Below are positions 50,565-58,524 of a DNA stretch of 64,000 nucleotides, one piece after another. Origin of the DNA: SIG672 sp045605765 (GTDB lineage Bacteria > Bacillota > Clostridia > Oscillospirales > CAG-272). Made by a program: the position numbers and the translations under genes. Position 1 is the stretch's first letter. Each line of letters starts with the position of its first letter. The stretch covers positions 62,001 to 126,000 of the forward strand of contig JAZUQQ010000004.1 of the NCBI GenBank assembly GCA_045605765.1, written 5' to 3'. The notes under the pieces are model-generated. The model was not told the origin of the DNA. It saw only the letters and a list, made by a program, of their open reading frames with translations, and ran no database searches.

Positions 50565-50657
50565 TTATACCAAGCTTGTTTTTTTCAAAACCGATTTACT
50601 GATAGCACCAAGTCCGACAGCAAACAAGACACCACCTGCTAGGCAGAGAATCCGGTC
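50565..50657 (-). pseudogene. Hydrophobic tail in frame after the stop of the 113-residue gene
   Basis: Directly after the TAA of the upstream gene and in the same frame, 30 codons read DRILCLAGGVLFAVGLGAIS then KSVLKKTSLV and a stop. This is a good membrane helix with a basic end. There is no start codon or ribosome site for it. It is either the last piece of a lost small membrane protein or the former tail of the upstream protein cut off by the stop. Confidence 0.45.
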
Positions 50658-50999
50658 TTACTCTTCTGTTACAGAAACCGTATACTTGCCGTCCAAGCCC
50701 TTAGACTTTAGGAAGGCATTAAATTCATTCTCAAGGGTAGCAGCACTTACCTCAGTTACTGCGGGCTGGGTTTTACCCATAGCGCTTGCACGTGCAACTG
50801 CCGTCTGTGTTTCAGCTTGAACCTTTGCAATCTGTGCGGCGGTGTTGGCAGGGGCTGCCTTTGCGCCCTTCTTAATATTCTCAACAACCAATTTGTATTT
50901 TGCTTTAATGCCCTTGGTGCGAAGGAATTCTGCAAACTGATCATTCAGCTGGAGCATCTCCTGTTCAATTTCCTGCTGTGTCTTGGTTATGTTTTCCAT
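50658..50999 (-). CDS. 113-residue protein with internal duplication
   Basis: The product is soluble and has two similar units: LNDQFAEFLRTKGIKAKYKL (about 17-36) and LENEFNAFLKSKGLDGKYTV (about 89-108). The linker between is rich in Ala, Gln and Thr. I do not recognise the family. The ATG at 50999 (MENITKTQQ) is 9 nt after AGGAG; the ATG two codons before it is only 3 nt away. It lies 26 bp after paralog 2 and is probably co-transcribed with it. Confidence 0.75.
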   Translation of the reverse strand: MENITKTQQEIEQEMLQLNDQFAEFLRTKGIKAKYKLVVENIKKGAKAAPANTAAQIAKVQAETQTAVARASAMGKTQPAVTEVSAATLENEFNAFLKSKGLDGKYTVSVTEE

Positions 51000-51025
51000 T
51001 TTCATTTACTCCTTTTCAGATGTTA

Positions 51026-51391
51026 TTACTTGCTCATGATCTTATCGCTGAGTGCGATGATTTTATCAGCATACTTCTTACGGCGAGAACCGAGAATGCC
51101 TTTATAGATTGGATAGTTTATGATTGCCATAAACATACCAATAATTCCGATTACAATACCGTAAAGCATCGGATTCTGAATGCCGACAGTTTCTGCAATG
51201 TCAGTCATCACAAGGCTCATTCCTGCGCCCATAATAATAGCGGAGATGCTGCCAAAGATATAGGCAAACACATTAGCCGGACGCTTAACCTTTGTATCCA
51301 ATTCTTTAAGCTCATCAAGACCTGTATGTTCCTTTTCAGTGTACTGTGTACGGATCTTCTGTACGATAAATTCCTGATCATTCTTATTCAT
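51026..51391 (-). CDS. Small membrane protein, island paralog 2
   Basis: The 121-residue product shares the layout of paralogs 1 and 3: a charged start, LDELKELDTKVKRPANVFAY, helices with GSISAIIMGAGMSLVMTDIA and GIVIGIIGMFMAIINYPIYK, and a basic end KYADKIIALSDKIMSK. The ATG at 51391 is 8 nt after AAAGAGG; an ATG seven codons upstream has no ribosome site. It has its own promoter carrying the shared box. Confidence 0.82.
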   Translation of the reverse strand: MNKNDQEFIVQKIRTQYTEKEHTGLDELKELDTKVKRPANVFAYIFGSISAIIMGAGMSLVMTDIAETVGIQNPMLYGIVIGIIGMFMAIINYPIYKGILGSRRKKYADKIIALSDKIMSK

Positions 51392-51423
51392 AACGATAAC
51401 CTCTTTCTTCATTTTATGAGTTT

Positions 51424-51472
51424 ATTATAGTTTACTGTTGTTTTTGAAAGATTTGAAAAATGTTTGAGTTTT
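51424..51472 (-). promoter_or_regulatory. Island promoter C: box, three 11-bp repeats and -10
   Basis: On the minus strand AAAACTCAAACATTT (51472-51458) begins three 11-bp units AAACATTTTTC, AAATCTTTCAA and AAACAACAGTA (51465-51433), followed by TATAAT at 51429-51424. From AAACT to the -10 is exactly 42 bp, as in promoters A and B. There is no -35 match. It overlaps the last codons of paralog 3 and drives paralog 2. Confidence 0.7.
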
Positions 51473-51871
51473 GTTAAAGTGCAGAATTTTTCCGCAGGTC
51501 AGCTCTGCTGTCAGTTCAAGTATTCTGGGCGCATATTTTGTTTTCGCATTAGTGAACACCTTACGATATATTGGATAGGCTACAATCATACCCGCTATAC
51601 CAAGGATTCCGAGTAGAACACCGAGTGCCGTCATCAGCACGCCACTTCCGATTACCTGCATTGCAAGGCACATTCCAAGACCAAACACTAACGCACCGCC
51701 AATACCGGCACAAAGAGATTCCATCGTTCCGGAGTTCTGCACCATGCAGTCTAAGCGTTTGAGTTCTTCAAACTTGCTTTCCTCACGGGGAAGATATTTT
51801 TTCCGGATTGCCTGAACCTCTGCGTTTTCTTTAGCAGAGTATTCATATATGAAGGTTGTTTCCTGATTCAT
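51425..51871 (-). CDS. Small membrane protein, island paralog 3
   Basis: The 148-residue product reads MNQETTFIYEYSAKENAEVQ, then AIRKKYLPREES, LKRLDCMVQNSGTMESL, helices with GIGGALVFGLGMCLAMQVIG and LGILGIAGMIVAYPIYRK, and KTKYAPRILELTAEL. It resembles paralog 1 most. The last about 22 residues (from GKILHFNKTQTFF) have no counterpart in paralogs 1 and 2, and are encoded by the promoter DNA of paralog 2. The ATG at 51871 follows AAGAGG. It is 25 bp after the repeat-protein gene. Confidence 0.82.
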   Translation of the reverse strand: MNQETTFIYEYSAKENAEVQAIRKKYLPREESKFEELKRLDCMVQNSGTMESLCAGIGGALVFGLGMCLAMQVIGSGVLMTALGVLLGILGIAGMIVAYPIYRKVFTNAKTKYAPRILELTAELTCGKILHFNKTQTFFKSFKNNSKL

Positions 51872-51896
51872 TTGCGTCCTCTTCTTGTTTTCTGAA

Positions 51897-52112
51897 TTAT
51901 TTGTCGCCGGAAAGTCTTTTCTTTGCATCCTCTACGGATTCGCCATCCTTGGCAAAGAGCTTTTCCACGCACTTGTCGGTAACTTTGCCAAAGCCCTCGA
52001 CGACTCCGTTTTCGATTTTCTTGTATCCACCCACTACACCTTCCTCGATTTTCTTGTACCCCTTAACTACGCCCTCAGCGATCTTTTTATTTGCTTCTAC
52101 GAACTTAGACAT
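51897..52112 (-). CDS. 71-residue tandem-repeat protein
   Basis: The product has three consecutive units of 11 residues, KKIAEGVVKGY, KKIEEGVVGGY and KKIENGVVEGF, then GKVTDKCVEKLFAKDGESVE and a charged tail DAKKRLSGDK. An 11-residue period suits an amphipathic helix that lies on a membrane. Proteins of this kind occur as unnamed families in Clostridia. The ATG at 52112 is 9 nt after AAGGAG; a longer in-frame reading to 52241 covers promoter B and is rejected. It is the first gene after tandem promoters A and B. Confidence 0.8.
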   Translation of the reverse strand: MSKFVEANKKIAEGVVKGYKKIEEGVVGGYKKIENGVVEGFGKVTDKCVEKLFAKDGESVEDAKKRLSGDK

Positions 52113-52145
52113 ATTAATTATCTCCTTTTTTGATTTTGTGGCTTC

Positions 52146-52194
52146 ATTATAATTTCTTGTTGTTTGTGAGATTTTTAAGAAATGTTTTAGTTTT
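52146..52194 (-). promoter_or_regulatory. Island promoter B: box, three 11-bp repeats and -10
   Basis: On the minus strand AAAACTAAAACATTT (52194-52180), 11-bp units AAACATTTCTT, AAAAATCTCAC and AAACAACAAGA, and TATAAT at 52151-52146. AAACT to -10 is 42 bp. It lies 34 bp before the repeat-protein ATG. Confidence 0.7.
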
Positions 52195-52252
52195 GTTAAT
52201 TTCAAAAATTTCTTTCGAAAGTGTTTTTTCGCTTTCCTCACCGTACAAACAG

Positions 52253-52301
52253 ATTATATCCTGTCAATGTTTTTGTGATGTTTTTGAAATGTTTCAGTTT
52301 T
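52253..52301 (-). promoter_or_regulatory. Island promoter A: box, three 11-bp repeats and -10
   Basis: On the minus strand AAAACTGAAACATTT (52301-52287), the most regular repeat set AAACATTTCAA, AAACATCACAA and AAACATTGACA, then TATAAT at 52258-52253. AAACT to -10 is 42 bp. It lies 107 bp upstream of promoter B. The TTGACA inside it is only 3 bp from the -10 and cannot be a -35. Confidence 0.7.
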
Positions 52302-52308
52302 ATTAAAA

Positions 52309-52342
52309 AGAAAAAATCCCGCCGATTTTACATCGGTGGGAT
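52309..52342 (-). terminator. Intrinsic terminator after gdhA
   Basis: ATCCCACCGAT and ATCGGCGGGAT (minus strand; one G-T pair) form an 11-bp stem followed by a T run. A palindrome ATAGCAATTGCTAT lies between it and gdhA (52361-52374). No gene was seen in the rest of 52302-52474. Confidence 0.88.
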
Positions 52343-52474
52343 GATAAAAGAAAAGACAGCATAGCAATTGCTATACTGCCGTTTTCTTTGCACTCATCAA
52401 TCGGCTGATTTCATAGGATATTCAAAACATCCTTATGAGAAGTAGCCTTCGGTTCGCCTTTTATATTTAGTTTC

Positions 52475-53824
52475 TTAGCAAACGCCCTGAGCCTTCATAG
52501 CGTCTGCAACCTTGATAAAGCCCGCGATGTTCGCGCCTGCTACAAGGTCGTCTCCGAGGCCGTACTTGTTAGCCGCTGCAACCGATGCATCAAAGATGTT
52601 CTTCATGATGGTCTTGAGCTTAGCGTCAACCTCGTCTGCGCTCCAAGAGTAGCGCATCGAGTTCTGAGACATTTCAAGACCGGAGGTAGCAACACCGCCT
52701 GCGTTAACTGCCTTAGAGGGAGCAACGATAACGCCTGCTTCTTTGAGCATTGCAATAGCCTCGTTGGTGGTAGGCATATTCGATACCTCAACGTAGTACT
52801 TGATGCCGTTTGCGATAATCTTCTCAGCGTCTGCCTCACGAACCTCGTTCTGAGTAGCACAAGGCATAAGAATATCTGCCTTTACTCCCCAAGGCTTCTC
52901 GCCTGCGAAGAAGGGTACGCCGAACTTATCTGCATAGTCCTGAACTCTGTTACGGCAGGACGCGCGCATTTCAAGCATAAAGTTGATCTTTTCCTCGGTA
53001 TTGATTCCGTCCTCGTCGTAAATATATCCGTCGGGACCGGAAATGGTAACTACCTTACCGCCGAGCTCGTTAACCTTCTTAACGGTACCCCAAGCAACGT
53101 TACCGAAGCCCGAGATAGCGAAGGTCTTGCCCTTAATATCGTCGCCGAAGTGCCTTAGCATTTCAACGGTGTAGTAAACTGCGCCGTAGCCGGTTGCCTC
53201 TGGACGGATAAGCGATCCGCCGTAGGAGAGTCCCTTACCGGTGAGAACGCCGGTGAACTCGTCGCGAAGACGCTTATACTGACCGAAGAGGTATCCGATC
53301 TCTCTTGCACCAACGCCGATGTCACCTGCGGGAACGTCGGTATCTGCACCTATGTATTTCTGAAGCTCGGTCATAAAGCTTTGGCAGAAGCGCATAACCT
53401 CTGCATCGGACTTGCCCTGAGGATCGAAGTCAGAGCCACCCTTACCGCCGCCCATAGGAAGCGAGGTGAGCGAGTTCTTGAAGGTCTGCTCAAATCCGAG
53501 GAACTTGATGATCGACTCATTTACCGAAGGATGGAAGCGGAGTCCGCCCTTGTACGGACCGATAGCACTGTTGAACTGAATTCTGAATCCGCGATTTACC
53601 TGAACCTTGCCGTTATCGTCAACCCACGGAACGCGGAACTTGATGATTCTTTCAGGCTCTACCATACGCTCGATAACGCCGCTCTCGATATATTCGGGGC
53701 TCTGTTCGAGCACAGGCTCGATAGATTCAAGAACCTCTTTTACGGTCTGATGAAACTCAGGCTCGTTGGGATTTCTCTTCTCAACTCTTGCCATAAGCTC
53801 GTTGAGGTACTGATTTTTAAACAT
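52475..53824 (-). CDS. gdhA: Glutamate dehydrogenase, NADP-type hexameric
   Basis: The 449-residue product forms glutamate from 2-oxoglutarate and ammonium. The substrate site is LTSLPMGGGKGGSDFDPQGK (catalytic Lys region about 107-126), with DTDVPAGDIGVGAREIGYLF after it. The Rossmann motif is FAISGFGNVAWGTV. The ATG at 53824 starts MFKNQYLNELMARVEKRNP, after AAGGAAGG; a longer reading covers the promoter. It is a single-gene unit with a consensus-like promoter and its own terminator. Confidence 0.97.
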   Translation of the reverse strand: MFKNQYLNELMARVEKRNPNEPEFHQTVKEVLESIEPVLEQSPEYIESGVIERMVEPERIIKFRVPWVDDNGKVQVNRGFRIQFNSAIGPYKGGLRFHPSVNESIIKFLGFEQTFKNSLTSLPMGGGKGGSDFDPQGKSDAEVMRFCQSFMTELQKYIGADTDVPAGDIGVGAREIGYLFGQYKRLRDEFTGVLTGKGLSYGGSLIRPEATGYGAVYYTVEMLRHFGDDIKGKTFAISGFGNVAWGTVKKVNELGGKVVTISGPDGYIYDEDGINTEEKINFMLEMRASCRNRVQDYADKFGVPFFAGEKPWGVKADILMPCATQNEVREADAEKIIANGIKYYVEVSNMPTTNEAIAMLKEAGVIVAPSKAVNAGGVATSGLEMSQNSMRYSWSADEVDAKLKTIMKNIFDASVAAANKYGLGDDLVAGANIAGFIKVADAMKAQGVC

Positions 53825-53885
53825 AATATACACCTTCCTTAAAAGACGCACGCAAGACGGCGTACTGTCCATAAAATATGTTATG

Positions 53886-53914
53886 ATTATAGCACCGTTT
53901 TTCTCAAAAATCAA
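53886..53914 (-). promoter_or_regulatory. Sigma-A promoter of gdhA
   Basis: On the minus strand TTGATT (53914-53909) and TATAAT (53891-53886) are 17 bp apart, about 62 bp before the gdhA ATG. Confidence 0.75.
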
Positions 53915-54004
53915 TAGGAAATCTCAATTTTTTTAATGAAAGCGTTGCATTTTTACGTTTTTCACAAAAATGACATCTTTGCTTATCGATTTAGCGTACT
54001 AAAT

Positions 54005-54038
54005 AGAAAAAACGACGCGGGATTCCGCGTCGTTTTTT
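54005..54038 (-). terminator. Intrinsic terminator after polC
   Basis: AACGACGCGG-GATT-CCGCGTCGTT with flanking A and T runs, a perfect stem directly after the polC stop. It ends the frr-uppS-cdsA-dxr-rseP-ispG-polC run. Confidence 0.92.
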
Positions 54039-57000
54039 TCAGAAATCAAACAAAGATATCTGATTTGTCTCGGCAAGTCCATCGAGCGCCCCACTTTCGG
54101 TAAGAAGCTGCATTATTGCTTTTGATACGCCCGCTTTTTCTTGAAGCTCCGCGCGCGAAAGCAGACTTCCCTCGTCACGAACGGCAACTATCTTCTTCGC
54201 CGCTTCGTCTCCGAGACCGGGGATTGCATTGAAGGGAATTCTGATCTTTCCGTCTTCGGGCAAAAATTCAAACGCGCCCGATTTATAGAGATCTACAGGA
54301 AGGAATTTCACCGAGCGAGCCATTGCCTCGTCAACGAGAAGCAGAGTTGAATATTCTTCCGCCTCTTTTGCGGAGGCAAGCTTGTTCTTCTGCTTTTCCC
54401 CTATTTCTGCTATACGCTTTTTAACGGCTCCACGCCCTCCACTTACAACAGTCGCGTCAATACCCTTGGGGGCAACCGTAAAATACGCCGCGTAAAATTC
54501 AAGCGGACGGTATATCTTGAACCACGCAAGACGTATCGCAGACATAAGATATGCCGCAGCATGCGCCTTTGGGAACATATATTTTATCTTCTTACAGGAT
54601 GTAATATACCACTCAGGCACATTATGAGCGCGCATTTCCTCCTCCCATTCGGGAGTCAGACCTTTACCCTTACGTACCTTCTCCATAATATTGAAGGCAA
54701 GACCGTTATCAAGTCCGTATCTGATAAGAGTCAGCATGATACTGTCACGTGTTCCAACGACCTCGGATATGGTACATATCTTATCTCTTATAAGATCCTG
54801 AGCGTTACCCGTCCAGACGTCGGTACCGTGGGAAAGTCCCTGAATTTGGAGAAGATCGGCAAAGTTCTTCGGCTGTGCTTCTTCGAGCATCTTCTGAACG
54901 AACCTGGTTCCGCTTTCGGGAAGCGCATAGGTTCCGACCTTACAGTCGATATCTCCCTCTTTAAGACCAAGCGGCTCTATCGATGTAAAGAGCTTATATA
55001 CCGTCGGATCGTTCATCGGAACGTCCATTACGCTCAGTCCCGTATATCTTTCGAGCCACTTATATTTGGTCGGAACATCGTGTCCGAGCTCATCGAGTTT
55101 AAGTATCGTATCGTGCAGATAGGTGAACGCGAAGTGTGTGGTGACCGTATCAGAACTTGCATCGTCAGCGGGGTGCTGTACGGGAGTGAAGTCGTAAACG
55201 CTGTACTCTCTCGGCACGACTATGATACCGCCCGGATGCTGACCTGTCGTTTTTTTCGTTCCCACACATCCGAAAACAAGGCGGTTTACTTCGGCTTTGT
55301 TTACATTGACCTTTCTGTCTTCAAGATACTTTTTGACATATCCGTAAGCCGTTTTCGAGGCAAGCGAGGATATCGTTCCCGCACGGAAAACGTTTTCCTT
55401 ACCGAACAAGGTCTCGGTATATTTATGTACCTTTCCCTGCACCTCACCAGAAAAGTTAAGGTCGATATCGGGAGATTTATCCCCGTAAAAGCCAAGGAAG
55501 GTCTCGAACGGAATATCGTGTCCGTCGTTTAGCATTTTCGTACCGCAGTGCGGACAGTTTTTATCCGGCATATCAAATCCGCTTCCGTAGCTTCCGTCGG
55601 TTATAAAGTCATTATATCGGCACTTGGGGCATCTGTAATGCGGCGGCAGGGGGTTTACCTCGGAAATACCTGCCATCGTCGCAACGAACGACGATCCTAC
55701 CGAGCCTCGCGAGCCGACGAGATATCCGTTATCCTCGCTGTATTTAACGAGCTTCTGAGCGATCATATAGAGTACGGCAAATCCGTGTTTTATAATCGAT
55801 TCAAGCTCCTTTGCCAGTCGCTTTTCAACGATTTCAGGAAGCTCATCTCCGTACATCGCATGCGCTCTTGCCCAGCACATTTCCTGAAGCTCCTCGTCCG
55901 CACCCTCGATCTTCGGGGTATACGTGCCTTCGGGTATCGGGCGTATCTTTTCGATCTGCTCGGCTATTTTTCTCGTGTTCGTAACTACGACCTCGTATGC
56001 CTTTTCCTTGCCGAGATAAGCAAATTCTTCGAGCATTTCGTTTGTGGTACGAAGGTACAGACCGCTTTCCTTGTCGGCGTCCGAGAACTTCATTCCAGCC
56101 TGCAATATCTGTCTGTAAATATCGTCCTCTTTGTTTGTGAAATGAGAGTCGCAGGTAGCAACGACAGGTTTACCGAGCCTATCTCCGAGATCAACGATCT
56201 TGCGGTTGAGATTTTTCAGATCCTCGTCGCCCGAGACGGTACCGTTTACTATCATAAATCGGTTATTTATAAGCGGTTGTATCTCAAAATAGTCGTAATA
56301 ATCGGCTATTTCGTCTATTTCAGACTGAGGCTTGTTTTGCAGTATCGCTTGAAAAAGCTCGCCCGCCTCACACGCAGAGCCGATTATAAGACCCTCTCTG
56401 TGTTCGCTAAGCTTACTTTTAGGAATTCGCGGATACCTGTAATAGCTTTCGAGATAACTCGACGAGATAAGCTTATACAGATTTTTAAGTCCGACAAGAT
56501 TTTTGACGAGAATTATCATATGATAAGGGCGGAGTCGCAAGGGATTTGCCTTGTCATTCATCGCTCTGTTCATTTCTTCGACCGTATAAATGCCTTCCTC
56601 GCGAAGCTTATCTACCATTTTAAAAAAGATAAGCGAAAGCATGTGAGCATCATCCGATGCTCTGTGATGATTGAACTCACCAAGCTCAAAATATTTAGCA
56701 AGAACGTCAAGCTTGTGCTTGGTGAGAGTGGGATTCACATAACGCGAGAGCGCGACCGTATCGAGAAAAGTATTCTCAAACGTCATACCGTATCTCTCAC
56801 AAGCAGTTCTTATAAAACTGGTATCAAAGCCTGCGTTATGTGCGATAAGCATTCTGTCTCCCGAAAATTCGAGAAATGCTCTGACCGCTTCCTCCTGAGA
56901 GGGGGCGCCCTTGACCATCTCGTCAGTAATTCCCGTTAGCGTGGTTATCTGCTCGGGAATATGACATTCGGGGTCGACAAATGTGGAGAATACTTCAAGT

Positions 57001-58487
57001 ATCTCACCATTTTTGACCTTAACCGCTCCTATTTCTGTTATACTACAGCTTGTTGGGGAAAGACCTGTCGTCTCGATATCGAAAACGATAAATTCGTCGC
57101 TGTCTAATTTAAAGCTTGCGTTTCCGTAAACAGTTCTTGCGGTATCGTCCACGAAATAGGCTTCCATTCCGTAGATCATTTTGAGATTTTTCTTTGCGAC
57201 AGTCTCCATAACTATTGGGAACGCCTGAACGTTTCCGTGGTCAGTGACCGCTATCGCATCCCAGCCCCAGCGGTCTGCCGTCTCAGCAAGGACTTCCGGG
57301 AATGTTAACGCATCCATAGCCGACATATTCGTGTGAGCGTGAAGCTCGACTCGCTTTTCGGGCGCATCATCCATACGCTCGATCACTTTTACAATAGCAA
57401 TATCCTTTGCATCGATAAAGCATTCGTTGTCGCTTCTATCTTTTAGGCAGTTTCCGCACACATCGAGCGCGATATCGTAGAAAACTACGACGCACTGTAT
57501 ACCTCTGAAAATCTTTTTTCCATGAGACTCGATCTTTTTAACGTAAGACGAAGCTTCGCCTTCTTCCTCAAAAACTTTTCTCACATTTATAGAGGCACTG
57601 CCGTCGGTAATCCCCACCGTAACTATCGTTTTGCCCGTTCGTGTGGTGAATGAATCGACCGACAGTACTTTTCCGATAGCACGTATATTTCTGGTCGCCT
57701 TTTCAAGCTCACCGATAGCAATTGGATCTCCCGAAATGTTTTCACCGAGAATTATCTCGCCCTCGTTTGTATCAAACTTCATTGTACCAACCGAGTAGAT
57801 ACCCTCTGTATCAGAGGTAACTTTGCTCGGGGTATAATCGTGATTTTTCTTATATACGCTGTTTCCAATGTCAGTCGGCAGAACGTTTTCGACTGTATTC
57901 TGCAGACTTTCCTTGTGGGCAACGGGCGGATGCGCGGCAACAAACTCGGCGTGCATTTTAGCCATAGTGCCCTTTTGCTCATTCTCAAAATCCTCATAGA
58001 GAATATCGGGAGTTTTCTTTCCTACTATTTCCACGGGAATATTCAGAGAGTATTCGCTTTTTATGATATTAGAGAGTATTTCGGGAGTTTCCGCCTTGCA
58101 AAGAAGACCTATGCCGCCCTTAGTAAAGCCGAGCGTGACGATAATTTTACCGTCCTTTTCGGAAAGCTCATATTTATCGAAAAATCCTCTCGCAACGACT
58201 CCTATTCTTCCCGCTTCCTGAATTATCGAGTGCATACGATTAATAGAAAACTTGTCAGAGGAATATTTGGGAAGTATTCTAACCATAGTCAATTCGTAAA
58301 TTCGACAGATCTCCTCCTCCATTTTATAGAGGATCTGCTTTTCTACGGGCTCGCCTTCGATCTCGACCGATATCTCGATCATCTTCCTCTCCCTATCGGC
58401 GCGAAGGGAAAAATTCTTTATTCTGTTTACTACATCGACAGCTTCGCCAAAAGGCTCGTATGCTGCAAATTTTTCTCTAAACGTCAT
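54039..58487 (-). CDS. polC: DNA polymerase III PolC-type alpha subunit
   Basis: The 1482-residue product is the main replicative polymerase of low-GC Gram-positives. In order: an N-terminal domain and OB fold (about 230-350), a PHP domain starting VELHAHTNMSAMDALTFPEV (about 380), an inserted DEDDh proofreading exonuclease from IVFDIETTGLSPTSC (about 467), a zinc motif CPKC...CPHC (about 950-985), the catalytic SPDIDLNFSGEVQGKVH (about 1005) and GQHPGGIIVVP, and a C-terminal helix-hairpin-helix. The PHP histidines look intact. GGAAGAGG lies before the ATG. It follows ispG by 37 bp. Confidence 0.97.
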   Translation of the reverse strand: MTFREKFAAYEPFGEAVDVVNRIKNFSLRADRERKMIEISVEIEGEPVEKQILYKMEEEICRIYELTMVRILPKYSSDKFSINRMHSIIQEAGRIGVVARGFFDKYELSEKDGKIIVTLGFTKGGIGLLCKAETPEILSNIIKSEYSLNIPVEIVGKKTPDILYEDFENEQKGTMAKMHAEFVAAHPPVAHKESLQNTVENVLPTDIGNSVYKKNHDYTPSKVTSDTEGIYSVGTMKFDTNEGEIILGENISGDPIAIGELEKATRNIRAIGKVLSVDSFTTRTGKTIVTVGITDGSASINVRKVFEEEGEASSYVKKIESHGKKIFRGIQCVVVFYDIALDVCGNCLKDRSDNECFIDAKDIAIVKVIERMDDAPEKRVELHAHTNMSAMDALTFPEVLAETADRWGWDAIAVTDHGNVQAFPIVMETVAKKNLKMIYGMEAYFVDDTARTVYGNASFKLDSDEFIVFDIETTGLSPTSCSITEIGAVKVKNGEILEVFSTFVDPECHIPEQITTLTGITDEMVKGAPSQEEAVRAFLEFSGDRMLIAHNAGFDTSFIRTACERYGMTFENTFLDTVALSRYVNPTLTKHKLDVLAKYFELGEFNHHRASDDAHMLSLIFFKMVDKLREEGIYTVEEMNRAMNDKANPLRLRPYHMIILVKNLVGLKNLYKLISSSYLESYYRYPRIPKSKLSEHREGLIIGSACEAGELFQAILQNKPQSEIDEIADYYDYFEIQPLINNRFMIVNGTVSGDEDLKNLNRKIVDLGDRLGKPVVATCDSHFTNKEDDIYRQILQAGMKFSDADKESGLYLRTTNEMLEEFAYLGKEKAYEVVVTNTRKIAEQIEKIRPIPEGTYTPKIEGADEELQEMCWARAHAMYGDELPEIVEKRLAKELESIIKHGFAVLYMIAQKLVKYSEDNGYLVGSRGSVGSSFVATMAGISEVNPLPPHYRCPKCRYNDFITDGSYGSGFDMPDKNCPHCGTKMLNDGHDIPFETFLGFYGDKSPDIDLNFSGEVQGKVHKYTETLFGKENVFRAGTISSLASKTAYGYVKKYLEDRKVNVNKAEVNRLVFGCVGTKKTTGQHPGGIIVVPREYSVYDFTPVQHPADDASSDTVTTHFAFTYLHDTILKLDELGHDVPTKYKWLERYTGLSVMDVPMNDPTVYKLFTSIEPLGLKEGDIDCKVGTYALPESGTRFVQKMLEEAQPKNFADLLQIQGLSHGTDVWTGNAQDLIRDKICTISEVVGTRDSIMLTLIRYGLDNGLAFNIMEKVRKGKGLTPEWEEEMRAHNVPEWYITSCKKIKYMFPKAHAAAYLMSAIRLAWFKIYRPLEFYAAYFTVAPKGIDATVVSGGRGAVKKRIAEIGEKQKNKLASAKEAEEYSTLLLVDEAMARSVKFLPVDLYKSGAFEFLPEDGKIRIPFNAIPGLGDEAAKKIVAVRDEGSLLSRAELQEKAGVSKAIMQLLTESGALDGLAETNQISLFDF

Positions 58488-58524
58488 CTTATTTCCTCTT
58501 CCAAAGACCCGCCGAAATTATCTA

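Noticed and set aside
52252..52268. TTGACA beside TATAAT in promoter A read as a normal sigma-A promoter
   Set aside because: The two hexamers are only 3 bp apart. The TTGACA is part of the third 11-bp repeat.
52357..52378. Palindrome CAG-ATAGCAATTGCTAT-CTG considered as an attachment site or operator
   Set aside because: No second copy was seen in the window and no integrase is near gdhA. It lies in the untranslated end of gdhA ahead of the terminator.
55548..56939. A 463-codon open frame on the plus strand inside polC
   Set aside because: PolC is intact across this stretch, and the opposite product matches nothing recognisable and lacks a ribosome site.
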